Shown: in pieces, positions 1-8,177 of the stretch | How positions within the stretch are numbered: the first letter of the stretch is position 1 | Layout of the letters: each line of letters starts with the position of its first letter | Source of the DNA: an uncultured bacterium | GTDB lineage: Bacteria > Verrucomicrobiota > Kiritimatiellia > PWTM01 | Length of the DNA: 55,107 nt | Assembly: GCA_900661335.1 (NCBI GenBank) | Contig: CAACVY010000008.1 | Coordinates: 1 to 55,107 of the forward strand | Direction of reading: 5' to 3' | Notes under the pieces: model-generated | The model's input: only the letters and a program-made list of their open reading frames with translations | Databases searched by the model: none | What the model was told of the DNA's origin: nothing | Program-made: the position numbers and the translations under genes

Positions 1-62
1 TAAAAAGTAGAACTTGACAGACGCGCTTTCAGAGAGGATTGGACGAAATGGCCGCAGGCGGG

Positions 63-75
63 TCCAAGGCTTGGA
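63..75. repeat. Isolated 13-bp near-palindrome TCCAAGGCTTGGA
   Basis: This is the same 13-mer that recurs in the 32-bp-period array at 16.3 kb. It lies in the short non-coding end of the window, downstream of the EamA gene. No function can be assigned from sequence alone. A dispersed intergenic palindrome family is the simplest reading. Confidence 0.5.
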
Positions 76-162
76 AACCATACCACGCGCGTGGCTTGGG
101 CTCGGCACGAAGGGAATGGTACGCACGGCCCGGAGGATCGCACCGGGCGCTCGTGCAAGAAC

Positions 163-1080
163 TCAATGTGGAGACGAATCGCGTGACGACGCTGCCCCCG
201 CCGAGCTCGGAGCCGCGGCTTCGCCGTTGCCGCTGGCGCGCACGGCGAGCACCGCGCCGGTGACCAGCAATACCGCTGCGGGATAGAACGGTGGGCTTGG
301 CGTTTCGCCGGTCCAGCACCACGCCAGCACGCTGGCGAAAATGAATTGCGTAAGGTTGGCGAGCGTGACGGTTTGCGAACGCAAGTGACGCACTGCGTAC
401 ATAATGGCACTGTGTCCGATGACCGTAGGCCCCAACGCCAAACCGCCGGCGGCCCAGATCTCGCGCGTCCAGTTCACGGGTTGCCACGGTCGCATGAGCG
501 CGAACGGCACGCAGGTCAGCGCGGCGACGGCGTACAGCGGGACCACATATAGCCACACGCCCGGAATGCCGCGTCTCGTACGTCCAAGCACCAAGTAGGC
601 GGCGAAAAACACCATCGAGCCCAGGCAGATGAGATCGCCCGGCAAGGTGTTACGGCCGAGGCGGAGGTCGCCGCCGACCAGCGTAACCACACCCGCCAGC
701 CCGAGCAGCGTGCCGATCAACTCGGGTTTGCGCAGCCGTTCGCCCAGCCAAGCCGTCGCAAACCAAGGCACGATGGCCGGCGCAAGGTTCACAAGCAAGG
801 TGGCATTGGCCACCGTGGTCATGCGCACGCCGACAAGGAAAGTCATGAAATGAATCCCCAACACCACCCCCGGCACCGCCGCCGCCCGGGCCGCCGTCCA
901 TGCCGTGCGCCCGCCCAGCCGGCATGCCTCGGCCACCCACATCGGCAGTAGAACCAGCGCCGCGACTCCCACGCGGAACATGGACAAGTGAATCGGATCC
1001 ATACGGCTGGCCTGAATGAGGTTGGCCGCCGTAGCGCACACGACGATGCCAACAAACAACACGATTAACGCTCGAGTCAT
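163..1080 (-). CDS. EamA/DMT-family membrane transporter
   Basis: This encodes a predicted 305-residue inner-membrane protein with about ten hydrophobic helices in two homologous halves, the duplicated EamA layout of the drug/metabolite transporter superfamily. The first helix follows MTRALIVLFVG and the second half begins near LGRTRRGIPG. Family members export amino acids, nucleobases or other small metabolites; the substrate cannot be read from sequence. I chose the ATG at 1080 because an upstream in-frame start at 1131 would overlap the preceding gene and add a polar stretch before helix 1. The gene follows the beta-propeller gene at 1107 on the same strand with a 26-bp gap, so co-transcription is likely. 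The C-terminus is a short Ala/Ser-rich tail. Confidence 0.85.
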   Translation of the reverse strand: MTRALIVLFVGIVVCATAANLIQASRMDPIHLSMFRVGVAALVLLPMWVAEACRLGGRTAWTAARAAAVPGVVLGIHFMTFLVGVRMTTVANATLLVNLAPAIVPWFATAWLGERLRKPELIGTLLGLAGVVTLVGGDLRLGRNTLPGDLICLGSMVFFAAYLVLGRTRRGIPGVWLYVVPLYAVAALTCVPFALMRPWQPVNWTREIWAAGGLALGPTVIGHSAIMYAVRHLRSQTVTLANLTQFIFASVLAWCWTGETPSPPFYPAAVLLVTGAVLAVRASGNGEAAAPSSAGAASSRDSSPH

Positions 1081-1106
1081 GGGCACGGGTGCGAAACTTG
1101 CGCTGT

Positions 1107-2378
1107 TCAGAGCTGCTGGCCGATGCACCACAGGGTCTGACTGCCGCGCAGCAGAAGACGGCGCCCGAGGGGCACGGGCGTGGCACGCATGGGCTCGGCC
1201 ATGGGAATCCGCGAGACGAGACGAAATTCATCCCGCAAAGAAGCCACAAACACGACCCCGTCCTCGCGCACTGCGTACAGGTGATCGCCCGCCACCAGCG
1301 GCGAAGCATAGAACGGCACTGAACTCCGTTCTAGGAGGCCCACCCATTCCGTGCTTCCGTCTTCGGGCCGAATACATTCCACTTGATGTCGGTCACGCAG
1401 CAACAGGATTCGCCCGTTCCACACCACAGGCGTGGGTACGTAACTGCCCGTATCGGTGCGAACCCAGCGATGAGCCCGCGTGGTAACCTCGCCGTCGCCA
1501 ACCAGGTCCACAGCAAACAGTCGCTGGCCGCGTCCGTAAGGCACCACAATGCGTTCCCCTACTCGTACCGGTGAAGCTACGGGCGGCCAGTTGGGGCGTT
1601 GGTCTGGATTGAAGCCACCACAGTCCCAGAGGACGTGCCCATCCCGAGAATCATGCAGCGTCAAGTGTTCGGCGTTCCACACCAGGACCACATCCCGTCC
1701 ACGAAACTCGAAAACCATCGGCGTGGTGTACCCTTGATCGGCTTCGTAGGCACAGGGATAGGCCCGGGGAACTCGCCACACCAGCCGACCGCTCTCGCGC
1801 TCCCACGCGGCCAAGTAAGAACGCGGGCCGTTCATCACGGAGAGAACCACAAGGTTCGAAACCAGTACGGGAGAGGTCCCCACATCCCACACCAGTTCGT
1901 CCGGCCCGAACAGCTCCTCGATATTCACTCGCCACCGAAGTTGCCCATCCAAGGTAAGCGCGGCGAACGTCCCGCTTTTGAAATACACCCACACCAAGTG
2001 ACCATCCGTGACCGGCGACGGATTACAGCTCGATGCCGAACGATGTTTAGGTGGACGGGATGGTCCCAAGCGCGTCCGCCAAAGCTCTCGTCCTTGAAGG
2101 TCCAAGGCCAACACGCCGTCCTGCCCGTCCATCGCTACGGTCAGAACGATGCGATCATCCCAGACCACTGGCGTTGAGTTGCCCGGCCCCGGGAGCGCAA
2201 CTTTCCAGGCGATGTTGGAGGTCGGACTCCAGCCGGTCGGCAACGCAGTCTCCACCACGGCGTTGCCGTTCGGCCCCCGCCACTGCGGCCAACGCGGCGC
2301 AGGGGCGGCAGCGTCCGGCCACCCGCTCTGGATCCCCAGACCCAGCAGTCCTACCATCGCAAACCGTCGAACGCTCAT
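1107..2378 (-). CDS. Exported PQQ-like beta-propeller repeat protein
   Basis: The 423-residue product starts with a cleavable-looking signal (MSVRRFAMVGLLGLG, then Ala-rich DAAAPAP) followed by WPQWRGPNGNA. That last motif is the typical entry to outrage/PQQ-type propellers of planctomycetes and verrucomicrobia. Repeated blades such as DGQDGVLALDLQGRELWRT and WRVNIEELFG follow the quinoprotein dehydrogenase/BamB-like pattern. No obvious PQQ-binding or catalytic residues can be asserted, so it may be a scaffold or sensor rather than an enzyme. The protein is probably periplasmic or surface exposed. An AGGTGA motif precedes the ATG at suitable spacing. It is the first gene of a likely pair with the EamA transporter. 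Confidence 0.8.
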   Translation of the reverse strand: MSVRRFAMVGLLGLGIQSGWPDAAAPAPRWPQWRGPNGNAVVETALPTGWSPTSNIAWKVALPGPGNSTPVVWDDRIVLTVAMDGQDGVLALDLQGRELWRTRLGPSRPPKHRSASSCNPSPVTDGHLVWVYFKSGTFAALTLDGQLRWRVNIEELFGPDELVWDVGTSPVLVSNLVVLSVMNGPRSYLAAWERESGRLVWRVPRAYPCAYEADQGYTTPMVFEFRGRDVVLVWNAEHLTLHDSRDGHVLWDCGGFNPDQRPNWPPVASPVRVGERIVVPYGRGQRLFAVDLVGDGEVTTRAHRWVRTDTGSYVPTPVVWNGRILLLRDRHQVECIRPEDGSTEWVGLLERSSVPFYASPLVAGDHLYAVREDGVVFVASLRDEFRLVSRIPMAEPMRATPVPLGRRLLLRGSQTLWCIGQQL

Positions 2379-2701
2379 GAGTTCACCTACGATGGAGCTT
2401 TGAGACTACGGGTTTATGCAGCTGTGTCGAGCCGGTTCGAACCCTTCTGCGCGCCGAGCCCTCTTATTGCGCACCGAACCCCTGGGCAGGTCCCGCGGAC
2501 GCTCATGGGGCCCAGTGGCGGCGCTGCGCGAGTTCCGGCCTACATTTCCTGCCAACGGCCACGAACCGCCGAGTTCGGAGGATGTTCTCGAACTTCGCCG
2601 CGTTCGCGCGTTTGACGAAATGCCTGGACCAGTAGCAGAATGCTCTGTCCCGGGCCGTCGAGTGGCCGAGGAACGAAGACACGAGGAAAGGAATCGCATC
2701 C
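2379..2701. other. Divergent intergenic region between the propeller gene and ilvC
   Basis: This 323-bp region separates two divergent genes and should hold promoters for both. I found no convincing -35/-10 pair, no leader-peptide attenuator of branched-chain codons and no T-box signature. Only the strong Shine-Dalgarno sequence GAGGAAAGGA just before the ilvC ATG is clear. Confidence 0.5.
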
Positions 2702-3799
2702 ATGGCAACAATTGACTTCGGTGGTGTCAAGGAAACGGTCGTTACGCGTAAAGAGTTTCCGCTGTCCCGCGCCCGGCGGGTCTTGAAGGACGAAACCGTG
2801 GCCGTGATCGGCTACGGCGTTCAAGGCCCCGCCCAAGCCCTGAACATGAAGGACAACGGCATTCGGGTCATCGTGGGGCAGTCCAAGAAGTTTCCGAAGG
2901 ACTGGGACCGCGCGGTGGCCGACGGCTGGGTGCCGGGCAAAACGCTGTTCGACATGGAAGAGGCCTGCGAGCGGGGTACAATCATCGAGCTCTTGGTCTC
3001 GGATGCGGCTCAGCGGATCGTATGGCCGACGATCCGGAAGTACCTCACGCCGGGGAAGGCCTTGTACTTTTCGCACGGATTTTCCATCACCTATCGCAAG
3101 TATACCGGCGTGATTCCGCCCAAAGACGTGGACGTGATCATGGTGGCCCCGAAGGGCTCCGGCCTGAACGTCCGCCGCAATTTTCTGAGCGGCGCAGGGA
3201 TCAACTCCAGTTATGCCATTTTTCAAGACGCGACGGGCCGCGCAGTGGAGCGGTGTTTGGCGTTGGGCATTGCAATCGGGAGCGGGTATTTGTTCCCGAC
3301 CACGTTCGAACACGAGACCATCAGCGACTTGGTCGGCGAGCGCGGCGTGTTGATGGGCGCACTGGCGGGCATCATGGAAGCCCAGTATGACGTGCTCCGC
3401 GCCCACGGCCACACGCCGAGCGAGGCGTTCAACGAAACCGTCGAAGAGCTGACGCAGAGCCTCATCCGGTTGGTGGACGAAAAAGGTATGGACTGGATGT
3501 TCGTCAACTGCTCGGCGACGGCGCAACGAGGCGCGTTGGACTGGAAACCTCGGTTCAAGAAAGCGGTGATGCCGGTGTTCAAAGAACTCTATCAACGCGT
3601 CGCCGACGGCCGCGAGGCGCGGCACGTGATTCGTACGTGCAGCCAGCCGGGCTACGCCGAACGCGTGGCGCGCGAGTTGGCCGCGATTCGCGATTCCGAA
3701 ATGTGGCGCGCCGGGGCCGCGGTTCGGGCCCTGCGGCCTCGCGAACCAGCTCGAAAGATCTCCAAGAAGACCAAGGGCGTGGGCGGCCGCACGTATTGA
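2702..3799 (+). CDS. ilvC: Ketol-acid reductoisomerase (eukaryote/Bacteroidetes-like type)
   Basis: KARI converts 2-acetolactate or 2-aceto-2-hydroxybutyrate to the dihydroxy acid in valine, leucine and isoleucine synthesis, using NADPH and magnesium in the cytoplasm. The 365-residue protein has a dinucleotide-binding motif GYGVQGPAQALN near residue 37. It also has the conserved runs YFSHGF, APKGSG, RGALDW and HTPSEAFNETVEE. Phrases such as GINSSYA, AIGSGY and TTFEHETISDLVGERG match yeast Ilv5 as I recall it far better than the short class I enzymes of most bacteria. The C-terminus carries an extra basic tail of about 20 residues. The start has a strong upstream GAGGAAAGGA. No other branched-chain genes lie nearby; instead it is followed after 32 bp by a UroD-like gene. 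Confidence 0.95.
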   Translation: MATIDFGGVKETVVTRKEFPLSRARRVLKDETVAVIGYGVQGPAQALNMKDNGIRVIVGQSKKFPKDWDRAVADGWVPGKTLFDMEEACERGTIIELLVSDAAQRIVWPTIRKYLTPGKALYFSHGFSITYRKYTGVIPPKDVDVIMVAPKGSGLNVRRNFLSGAGINSSYAIFQDATGRAVERCLALGIAIGSGYLFPTTFEHETISDLVGERGVLMGALAGIMEAQYDVLRAHGHTPSEAFNETVEELTQSLIRLVDEKGMDWMFVNCSATAQRGALDWKPRFKKAVMPVFKELYQRVADGREARHVIRTCSQPGYAERVARELAAIRDSEMWRAGAAVRALRPREPARKISKKTKGVGGRTY

Positions 3800-3831
3800 A
3801 GCACCCAACGGCGGCCGAAGGGGTTGGATAT

Positions 3832-5205
3832 ATGTCGCGGGCGTTGCTGCTGGAAGCGATTCGAAACCGCACAACGCCGCGCCCGGCCTGGGTGCCGTAT
3901 GTGGGGTGTCATGGCGGCGCGCTCATCGGAAAATCGGCGCGGGACTACCTTTGCTCGGCGGACTTGTTGGTGCAGGGGCTGACCACTGCCGTAGCTTTGT
4001 ACCGACCCGACGGCTTGCCGGTGATGTTCGACCTCCAACTCGAAGCCGAGCTCTTGGGCTGCCGCTTGCATTGGTCGGACGACACTCCACCCTGTGTGGT
4101 AGACCACCCGCTTGAACAAGGGTCCATTGCGCAACTTCCGCACTTCGAAGCGGGGGGCGGGCGAATGGCGGAAGGGCTGCGCGCGCTCGAGATTCTCCAT
4201 ACACGGTTCGGGGACGAACTCGCGTGGTACGCGTTGGTGTGTGGCCCTTTCACGCTGGCCAACCATTTGCGCGGTAACCAGCTTTTTCTCGACATGTGTG
4301 ATGAGCCTGCGCGGGTCCATGAGTTGATGGCGTACTGCACCGAAATCGCCTGCGCCTCCGCCCAAGCCTGGATGGACGCCGGCGCGGACGTCGTGGCCAT
4401 CGTGGATCCGATGGTCAGCCAGATCTCCCCGAGCGATTTCCAGCAGATGGTCCAGGCGCCACTGAACCGAGTCCTGGACTTTGTCCGCCTGCGCGGCCGT
4501 CCGGTCTCCTTGTTCGTGTGCGGCGACGTCAACCCGAACCTCGAAGGGCTGGCAGCCACGCACGCGGACAACCTCTCGGTGGACGAGCAGGTGCCCATGA
4601 CGCGGCTTCGGGAAGTCTGCCAGCGCGCTGGAAAATCCTTCGGCGGCAACCTGCGCCTGACGGCCACGTTGTTGCTGGGTCAGCCCGACGACGCGCGCCG
4701 CGAAGCCATTGAGCGGATGGATGCGGCAGGAACCACTGGGTTCATCCTTGCACCGGGTTGCGATCTTCCTTACGCGACTCCGCCCGCGAACTTGCGCGCG
4801 GTCGCGGAAATGGTGCACGACCCCTACGCGCGCGAAACCGCCCGGGCCCTGCTCGCACAACGAGCGGAAGACCACTACGAGGACGTTCAACTGCCCGATT
4901 ACGCCGCCGCGGACGGGGTGGTATTGGATGTGATCACGCTCGACTCGACCTCATGTGCGCCCTGTCAGTACATGATGGAGGCTGTGCGCCGTGCCGCCGA
5001 ACGCAGTGGCGTGCGGTGCTACATCAACGAGCACAAAATCAAAGTGCGTCAAGGACTCGGCGTCATGTATAAGCTCGGAGTCCGCAACTTGCCCAGTGTG
5101 TGCATCGACGGCGAAGTGCGGTTTGCTTCCCTCATTCCTGACCCCAACCAATTGGTCGCCGCGATCCGAGAAGCAGCTGCGCGACGAGGTCTGCACCGTC
5201 CATGA
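3832..5205 (+). CDS. UroD/MtaA-like protein fused to a C-terminal thioredoxin-like domain
   Basis: The 457-residue product has two parts. Residues 1 to about 345 follow the uroporphyrinogen decarboxylase superfamily, closest in style to corrinoid methyltransferases (MtaA/CmuA type). They include VDPMVSQISP, the FVCGD strand and LAPGCDLPYATPPANL. Residues about 360-455 form a small thioredoxin-like domain with CAPC at 375-378 and a cis-proline-like NLPS. MtaA-type enzymes bind zinc through His-X-Cys and a later Cys. Here Cys230 and Cys310 are present but the His position is Phe228, so zinc chemistry may be altered. The ATG at 3832 is preferred over upstream in-frame codons that run into ilvC. 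The stop overlaps the next start by ATGA. A methyl-transfer or corrinoid role is inferred; heme synthesis is unlikely. Confidence 0.8.
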   Translation: MSRALLLEAIRNRTTPRPAWVPYVGCHGGALIGKSARDYLCSADLLVQGLTTAVALYRPDGLPVMFDLQLEAELLGCRLHWSDDTPPCVVDHPLEQGSIAQLPHFEAGGGRMAEGLRALEILHTRFGDELAWYALVCGPFTLANHLRGNQLFLDMCDEPARVHELMAYCTEIACASAQAWMDAGADVVAIVDPMVSQISPSDFQQMVQAPLNRVLDFVRLRGRPVSLFVCGDVNPNLEGLAATHADNLSVDEQVPMTRLREVCQRAGKSFGGNLRLTATLLLGQPDDARREAIERMDAAGTTGFILAPGCDLPYATPPANLRAVAEMVHDPYARETARALLAQRAEDHYEDVQLPDYAAADGVVLDVITLDSTSCAPCQYMMEAVRRAAERSGVRCYINEHKIKVRQGLGVMYKLGVRNLPSVCIDGEVRFASLIPDPNQLVAAIREAAARRGLHRP

Positions 5206-6131
5206 CGCCCATCATTGTCGTCGCCGGCTTTGTTGGTAGCGGCAAGACCACGCTGCTCCGGCGGCTGCACGAGAACGCAGGAGGCCGGCGGATTGTGTTT
5301 TTAGTGAACGAGTGGAGCGGTGCGGAAGTGGACGCCCATACATTGCGGGCGGATGGTGCCCAGGTGATCGAGTTGCCGGGCGGAAGCCTCGTGTGTCGTT
5401 GCCTGGCACCGGCATTTCTCGACCAGTTGCTCCGCATGGCCGAGGAGTCGGCTCGCATGCCGCTGGACGGCGTGGTGATCGAAGCCAGCGGCCTGGCCGA
5501 CCCGAAACCCCTTCCGGCGTTGCTCCACGAAGCCCGTCTCGATCGCTTTTACACGTTGCAGACCGTGGTCACCGTTGTGGATCCCCGACGGGTCGTTCGG
5601 TTGGCCCAAACGTTGCCTGTGCTGGCCGCCCAAGTAAAAACTGCCGACCACGTAGTGCTCAACAAGTGCGATCTTTGCGACGCGGCGACGCTGGACCAAG
5701 CGGAGCAATGGGTCCGCTCACATCACTCCAAGGCGCAAGTCCACCGATGCGTGTACGCGGCATTGCCGTTCGACGTGTGGTGGAAGGGCACCAAGGCTCA
5801 CGCGGAGGGAGGAGCAATCCCCGTACGGCGTGACGAATCCTTCGAGATCGTGCCGTTGTCTGTGGCCGAGGACATCGTTCCGGAGCGCCTAGCCGAGGCG
5901 TTCCAATGGCTACCCGATGGATGGCTGAGAGTCAAGGGGTTCGTCGTCCGCGAAGGGAGAACTTGGCGGGTGGATTGGGACGGCATGACGGCTATGGTTC
6001 AGCCCGTGCGCGGCTCGCCTCCGCCGGCCCCACAACTGGTCGCGGTGGTTCAACGCTCGGTCGTAAACCAAGCAAGCGAACGGTGGACTGAGGTACTGCG
6101 TCGCGCTTCGACTCTAGAGACAGGTGGGTGA
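5202..6131 (+). CDS. CobW/G3E-family GTPase (metallochaperone-like)
   Basis: The 309-residue protein begins with a Walker A loop GFVGSGKTT at residues 9-17, has ASGLADP as the switch region and LNKCDLCD as the base-recognition motif. These define the G3E P-loop GTPases (CobW, UreG, HypB, MeaB). CobW-type proteins usually carry a CXCC metal motif; here the corresponding site reads CRC at residues 65-67, one cysteine short. The C-terminal third resembles the CobW_C domain (WLRVKGFVVREG). Its start codon overlaps the stop of the UroD-thioredoxin gene, so the two are translationally coupled. The likely job is delivering a metal or corrinoid cofactor to, or repairing, that partner; this is inferred from context. 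Confidence 0.85.
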   Translation: MTPIIVVAGFVGSGKTTLLRRLHENAGGRRIVFLVNEWSGAEVDAHTLRADGAQVIELPGGSLVCRCLAPAFLDQLLRMAEESARMPLDGVVIEASGLADPKPLPALLHEARLDRFYTLQTVVTVVDPRRVVRLAQTLPVLAAQVKTADHVVLNKCDLCDAATLDQAEQWVRSHHSKAQVHRCVYAALPFDVWWKGTKAHAEGGAIPVRRDESFEIVPLSVAEDIVPERLAEAFQWLPDGWLRVKGFVVREGRTWRVDWDGMTAMVQPVRGSPPPAPQLVAVVQRSVVNQASERWTEVLRRASTLETGG

Positions 6132-6278
6132 AGATCCCGACGGTCCCATGGGCCCGGACTTCCACACATTTGCGCGGGCCGCAGCTACGGATGGGTCGCT
6201 TGCCCATGGACCGAGCGCATGACCCATTGGACCACCTGTCGGGTCGTTGGGAATACCGGAACAAACCGGCCCGGACAC

Positions 6279-6307
6279 TTGCACCGCCTTGGGCGCGCGT
6301 GTAGGCT
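6279..6307 (+). promoter_or_regulatory. Promoter of tRNA-Leu
   Basis: TTGCAC at 6279-6284 and TAGGCT at 6302-6307 are separated by exactly 17 bp and lie about 21 bp before the mature tRNA. The other three tRNA genes in the window have the same arrangement. Confidence 0.5.
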
Positions 6308-6328
6308 AGATACCGGCCTGACAACCGT

Positions 6329-6412
6329 GCTCGGGTGGTGGAATGGCAGACACGCATGTTTGAGGGGCATGTGCCGAAAGGCGTGGGGGTTCAAGTCCCC
6401 CCCCGAGCACCA
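6329..6412 (+). tRNA. tRNA-Leu(GAG)
   Basis: This is an 84-nt class II tRNA with acceptor stem GCTCGGG/CCCGAGC, the D arm typical of leucine tRNAs and a T arm with GTTCAAGTC. The anticodon loop TTGAGGG gives GAG, reading CUC/CUU codons. The long variable arm is short-stemmed (TGCCGAAAGGCG). CCA is encoded. Confidence 0.95.
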
Positions 6413-6447
6413 AACCTAACCTAGCCGCCAGACGAGTGACGAGTACC

Positions 6448-7539
6448 ATGGCCTCCTCGCTGAGTGTCGAACAACTTTCGCACAGCTTCGGTGAACGGGT
6501 CGTGTTACAGGATATCACGCTCGACGTCGCACCCGGAGAACTCTTTTTCCTGCTCGGTCCCAGTGGCAGCGGGAAGACTACGTTGTTGCGCTGCCTGGCC
6601 GGCTTGTGCCAGCCGGACCGCGGGCGCATTCGGCTGGACGGCCAGGACATCACCGACCTGCCACCGCATCGTCGTGCCATGGCCATGGTGTTCCAGTCCT
6701 ACGCGCTGTGGCCCCACATGACCGTGTGGGACAACGTGGCGTTTCCCCTCCGCATGCAACGGCGTCCAGCGTCGGAAATCCGAGAGCGCACCGACGAAGC
6801 CTTGCGGAAAGTTCGGTTGCTCGATCGCGCGCAGGCCCGCCCCGGTGAACTCTCGGGAGGTCAGCAGCAGCGCGTGGCGTTGGCGCGCGCGTTGGTGGCC
6901 GCCCCCAAATGCCTGCTGCTGGATGAGCCACTCTCCAATCTCGATGCGCGACTCCGCCTGGAGATGCGCAACGAAATTCGCCGGCTGTGCAAAGAGCTAG
7001 GGCTGACCACGGTGTACGTGACGCATGATCAAAAAGAGGCCATGGCCATGGCGGACCGGCTGGCCGTACTCCACGAGGGGCGCTTGGTTCAATGCGGCGA
7101 GCCGGATGAACTGTATCGTCGGCCCGCCAACCGGTTCGTCGCCCAATTCATCGGCGAGGCGAACCTGCTCCCGGGCACGGCGGTGGACGTGAATGCGTCG
7201 CGCGTGGTGGTCCGCACCGCGTGGGGGGAGTGGGTGAGTGAACCCAGCGGCTGGAACGGCCCGAGCGGGAGTTCGGTGACCGTAGCGGTGCGCCCAGAAG
7301 TCATCCGAATTTGTCCCACGCGACCGACAGTTGAGTCAGTCAACACAATCGCGGGCGTAGTCGAAGACACAAGTAGCCTCGGCGAGGTCACACGGCAACG
7401 CGTGCGAGTGGGGCCGCCGGACCAGCCTCTGCATCTAGACGTATACGAGCTACGCCCGACCGTCCAGGTCCGTGAGGGCCAACCGGTGAAAGTCTGGCTG
7501 TGTGTGGACCCGGCCGACGTCATCGTGGTCGGCGACTGA
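6448..7539 (+). CDS. ABC transporter ATPase, FbpC/PotA/UgpC type
   Basis: The 363-residue protein carries Walker A GPSGSGKT at residues 37-44, the signature LSGGQQQRVALARAL, Walker B LLLDEP and the H-loop TVYVTHD. A C-terminal TOBE-like domain occupies about residues 240-360. This is the importer ATPase group serving iron, polyamine, sulfate or sugar uptake with substrate-binding proteins. No permease or binding protein is next to it, so its partners are encoded elsewhere or it energises several systems. The ATG at 6448 is chosen over a GTG at 6436 because the family's N-terminus begins at the beta-strand SLSVEQLSHSFG. It lies 35 bp after tRNA-Leu and could be read from the same promoter. Confidence 0.85.
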   Translation: MASSLSVEQLSHSFGERVVLQDITLDVAPGELFFLLGPSGSGKTTLLRCLAGLCQPDRGRIRLDGQDITDLPPHRRAMAMVFQSYALWPHMTVWDNVAFPLRMQRRPASEIRERTDEALRKVRLLDRAQARPGELSGGQQQRVALARALVAAPKCLLLDEPLSNLDARLRLEMRNEIRRLCKELGLTTVYVTHDQKEAMAMADRLAVLHEGRLVQCGEPDELYRRPANRFVAQFIGEANLLPGTAVDVNASRVVVRTAWGEWVSEPSGWNGPSGSSVTVAVRPEVIRICPTRPTVESVNTIAGVVEDTSSLGEVTRQRVRVGPPDQPLHLDVYELRPTVQVREGQPVKVWLCVDPADVIVVGD

Positions 7540-8089
7540 CTTCGATTTTCCGCGCAAATGGAGCGCGTTGGAATCGGCCCGGAGTCGCGGCCATAGGCGG
7601 CCGATTCCCAAGGGCACGGGTCTTTGCCTAACCGCGAGCTAGACTCGCAACCACAGCGCGGCCCGAAGTTGGATAGTGGTCCGCACGCGTTGCGAACCAG
7701 CTGGTTCTCATGGTCCAGGAGGGACTCGGTGATTGCTCAGGAGGGGATGGTGGTCGCGTCAGAGTCGTGGAGGTGGAGCTCACGACGACGGGGAGCCTTG
7801 GGCCGATCGGATCTCAGCCGTCAACCTGCGCGAAGGTGTACGCGTGGATCCTTCTCCAGCGGCGCTGGTGCTCAAGCCCGAGCAATGAGTACCCGGAGAG
7901 GGTGGCGAACGAACGCGGAAAAACCCACGGCGAAGAACTGCTGGCGCGGCACGTCTAGAAGCCTACACGCGGAGGATGCTGAGCCCAGCGATCGGCACGT
8001 CCATCGCCAACCCGACGTCGAAGTGGCAGTGGTCGGGGCACTGAACGATGCCCTCGGAAACGTTCCGCAGCTAGCCGAAAAAGCAAGAA
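7540..8089. other. 550-bp stretch without a recognisable gene
   Basis: Overlapping open frames exist here, but their products are low-complexity Arg/Ser-rich or unlike any family I know, with no credible ribosome binding sites. The one clear structure is a 10-bp perfect inverted repeat, GGAATCGGCC at 7570-7579 and GGCCGATTCC at 7599-7608, with a 19-nt loop just downstream of the ABC ATPase. It may help end that transcript, although no T tract follows directly. The rest could be a decayed gene. Confidence 0.4.
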
Positions 8090-8110
8090 GGCCGACGGAC
8101 TGCGTCGGCC
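8090..8110 (-). terminator. Hairpin after tRNA-fMet-like copy 1
   Basis: GGCCGACG and CGTCGGCC form an 8-bp stem around a 5-nt loop, placed 3' of the tRNA-like repeat on the minus strand. The same hairpin, slightly varied, follows the intact tRNA-fMet and the second copy, so it was duplicated with the tRNA end. It has no strong T run. Confidence 0.4.
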
Positions 8111-8111
8111 C

Positions 8112-8177
8112 AAATTGGTAGCGGGGGCTGGATTTGAACCAGCGATCCCGCCCGTTGGGCGGGATTATGAGCCTGAC
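8112..8177 (-). repeat. 66-bp direct repeat, tRNA-fMet-like remnant (copy 1)
   Basis: This copy is identical in all 66 positions to the one at 8517-8582. Read on the minus strand it contains the anticodon loop CTCATAA and the complete T arm, acceptor 3' strand and CCA of the neighbouring initiator tRNA. The 3' side of the anticodon stem is replaced by a G/C hairpin, TCCCGCCC-AAC-GGGCGGGA on the minus strand. The 5' half is degenerate, so it should not fold as a working tRNA. The TAA of the anticodon loop is the stop codon of the GIY-YIG gene. Confidence 0.8.

Noticed and set aside
2540-3874. 444-codon frame antisense to ilvC
   Set aside because: A shadow of a strongly conserved gene in GC-rich DNA, with His/Arg-rich composition.
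7624-8121. 165-codon plus-strand frame in the 7.5-8.1 kb spacer
   Set aside because: The product is Arg/Ser-rich and runs into the tRNA-like repeat; no motif or start signal supports it.
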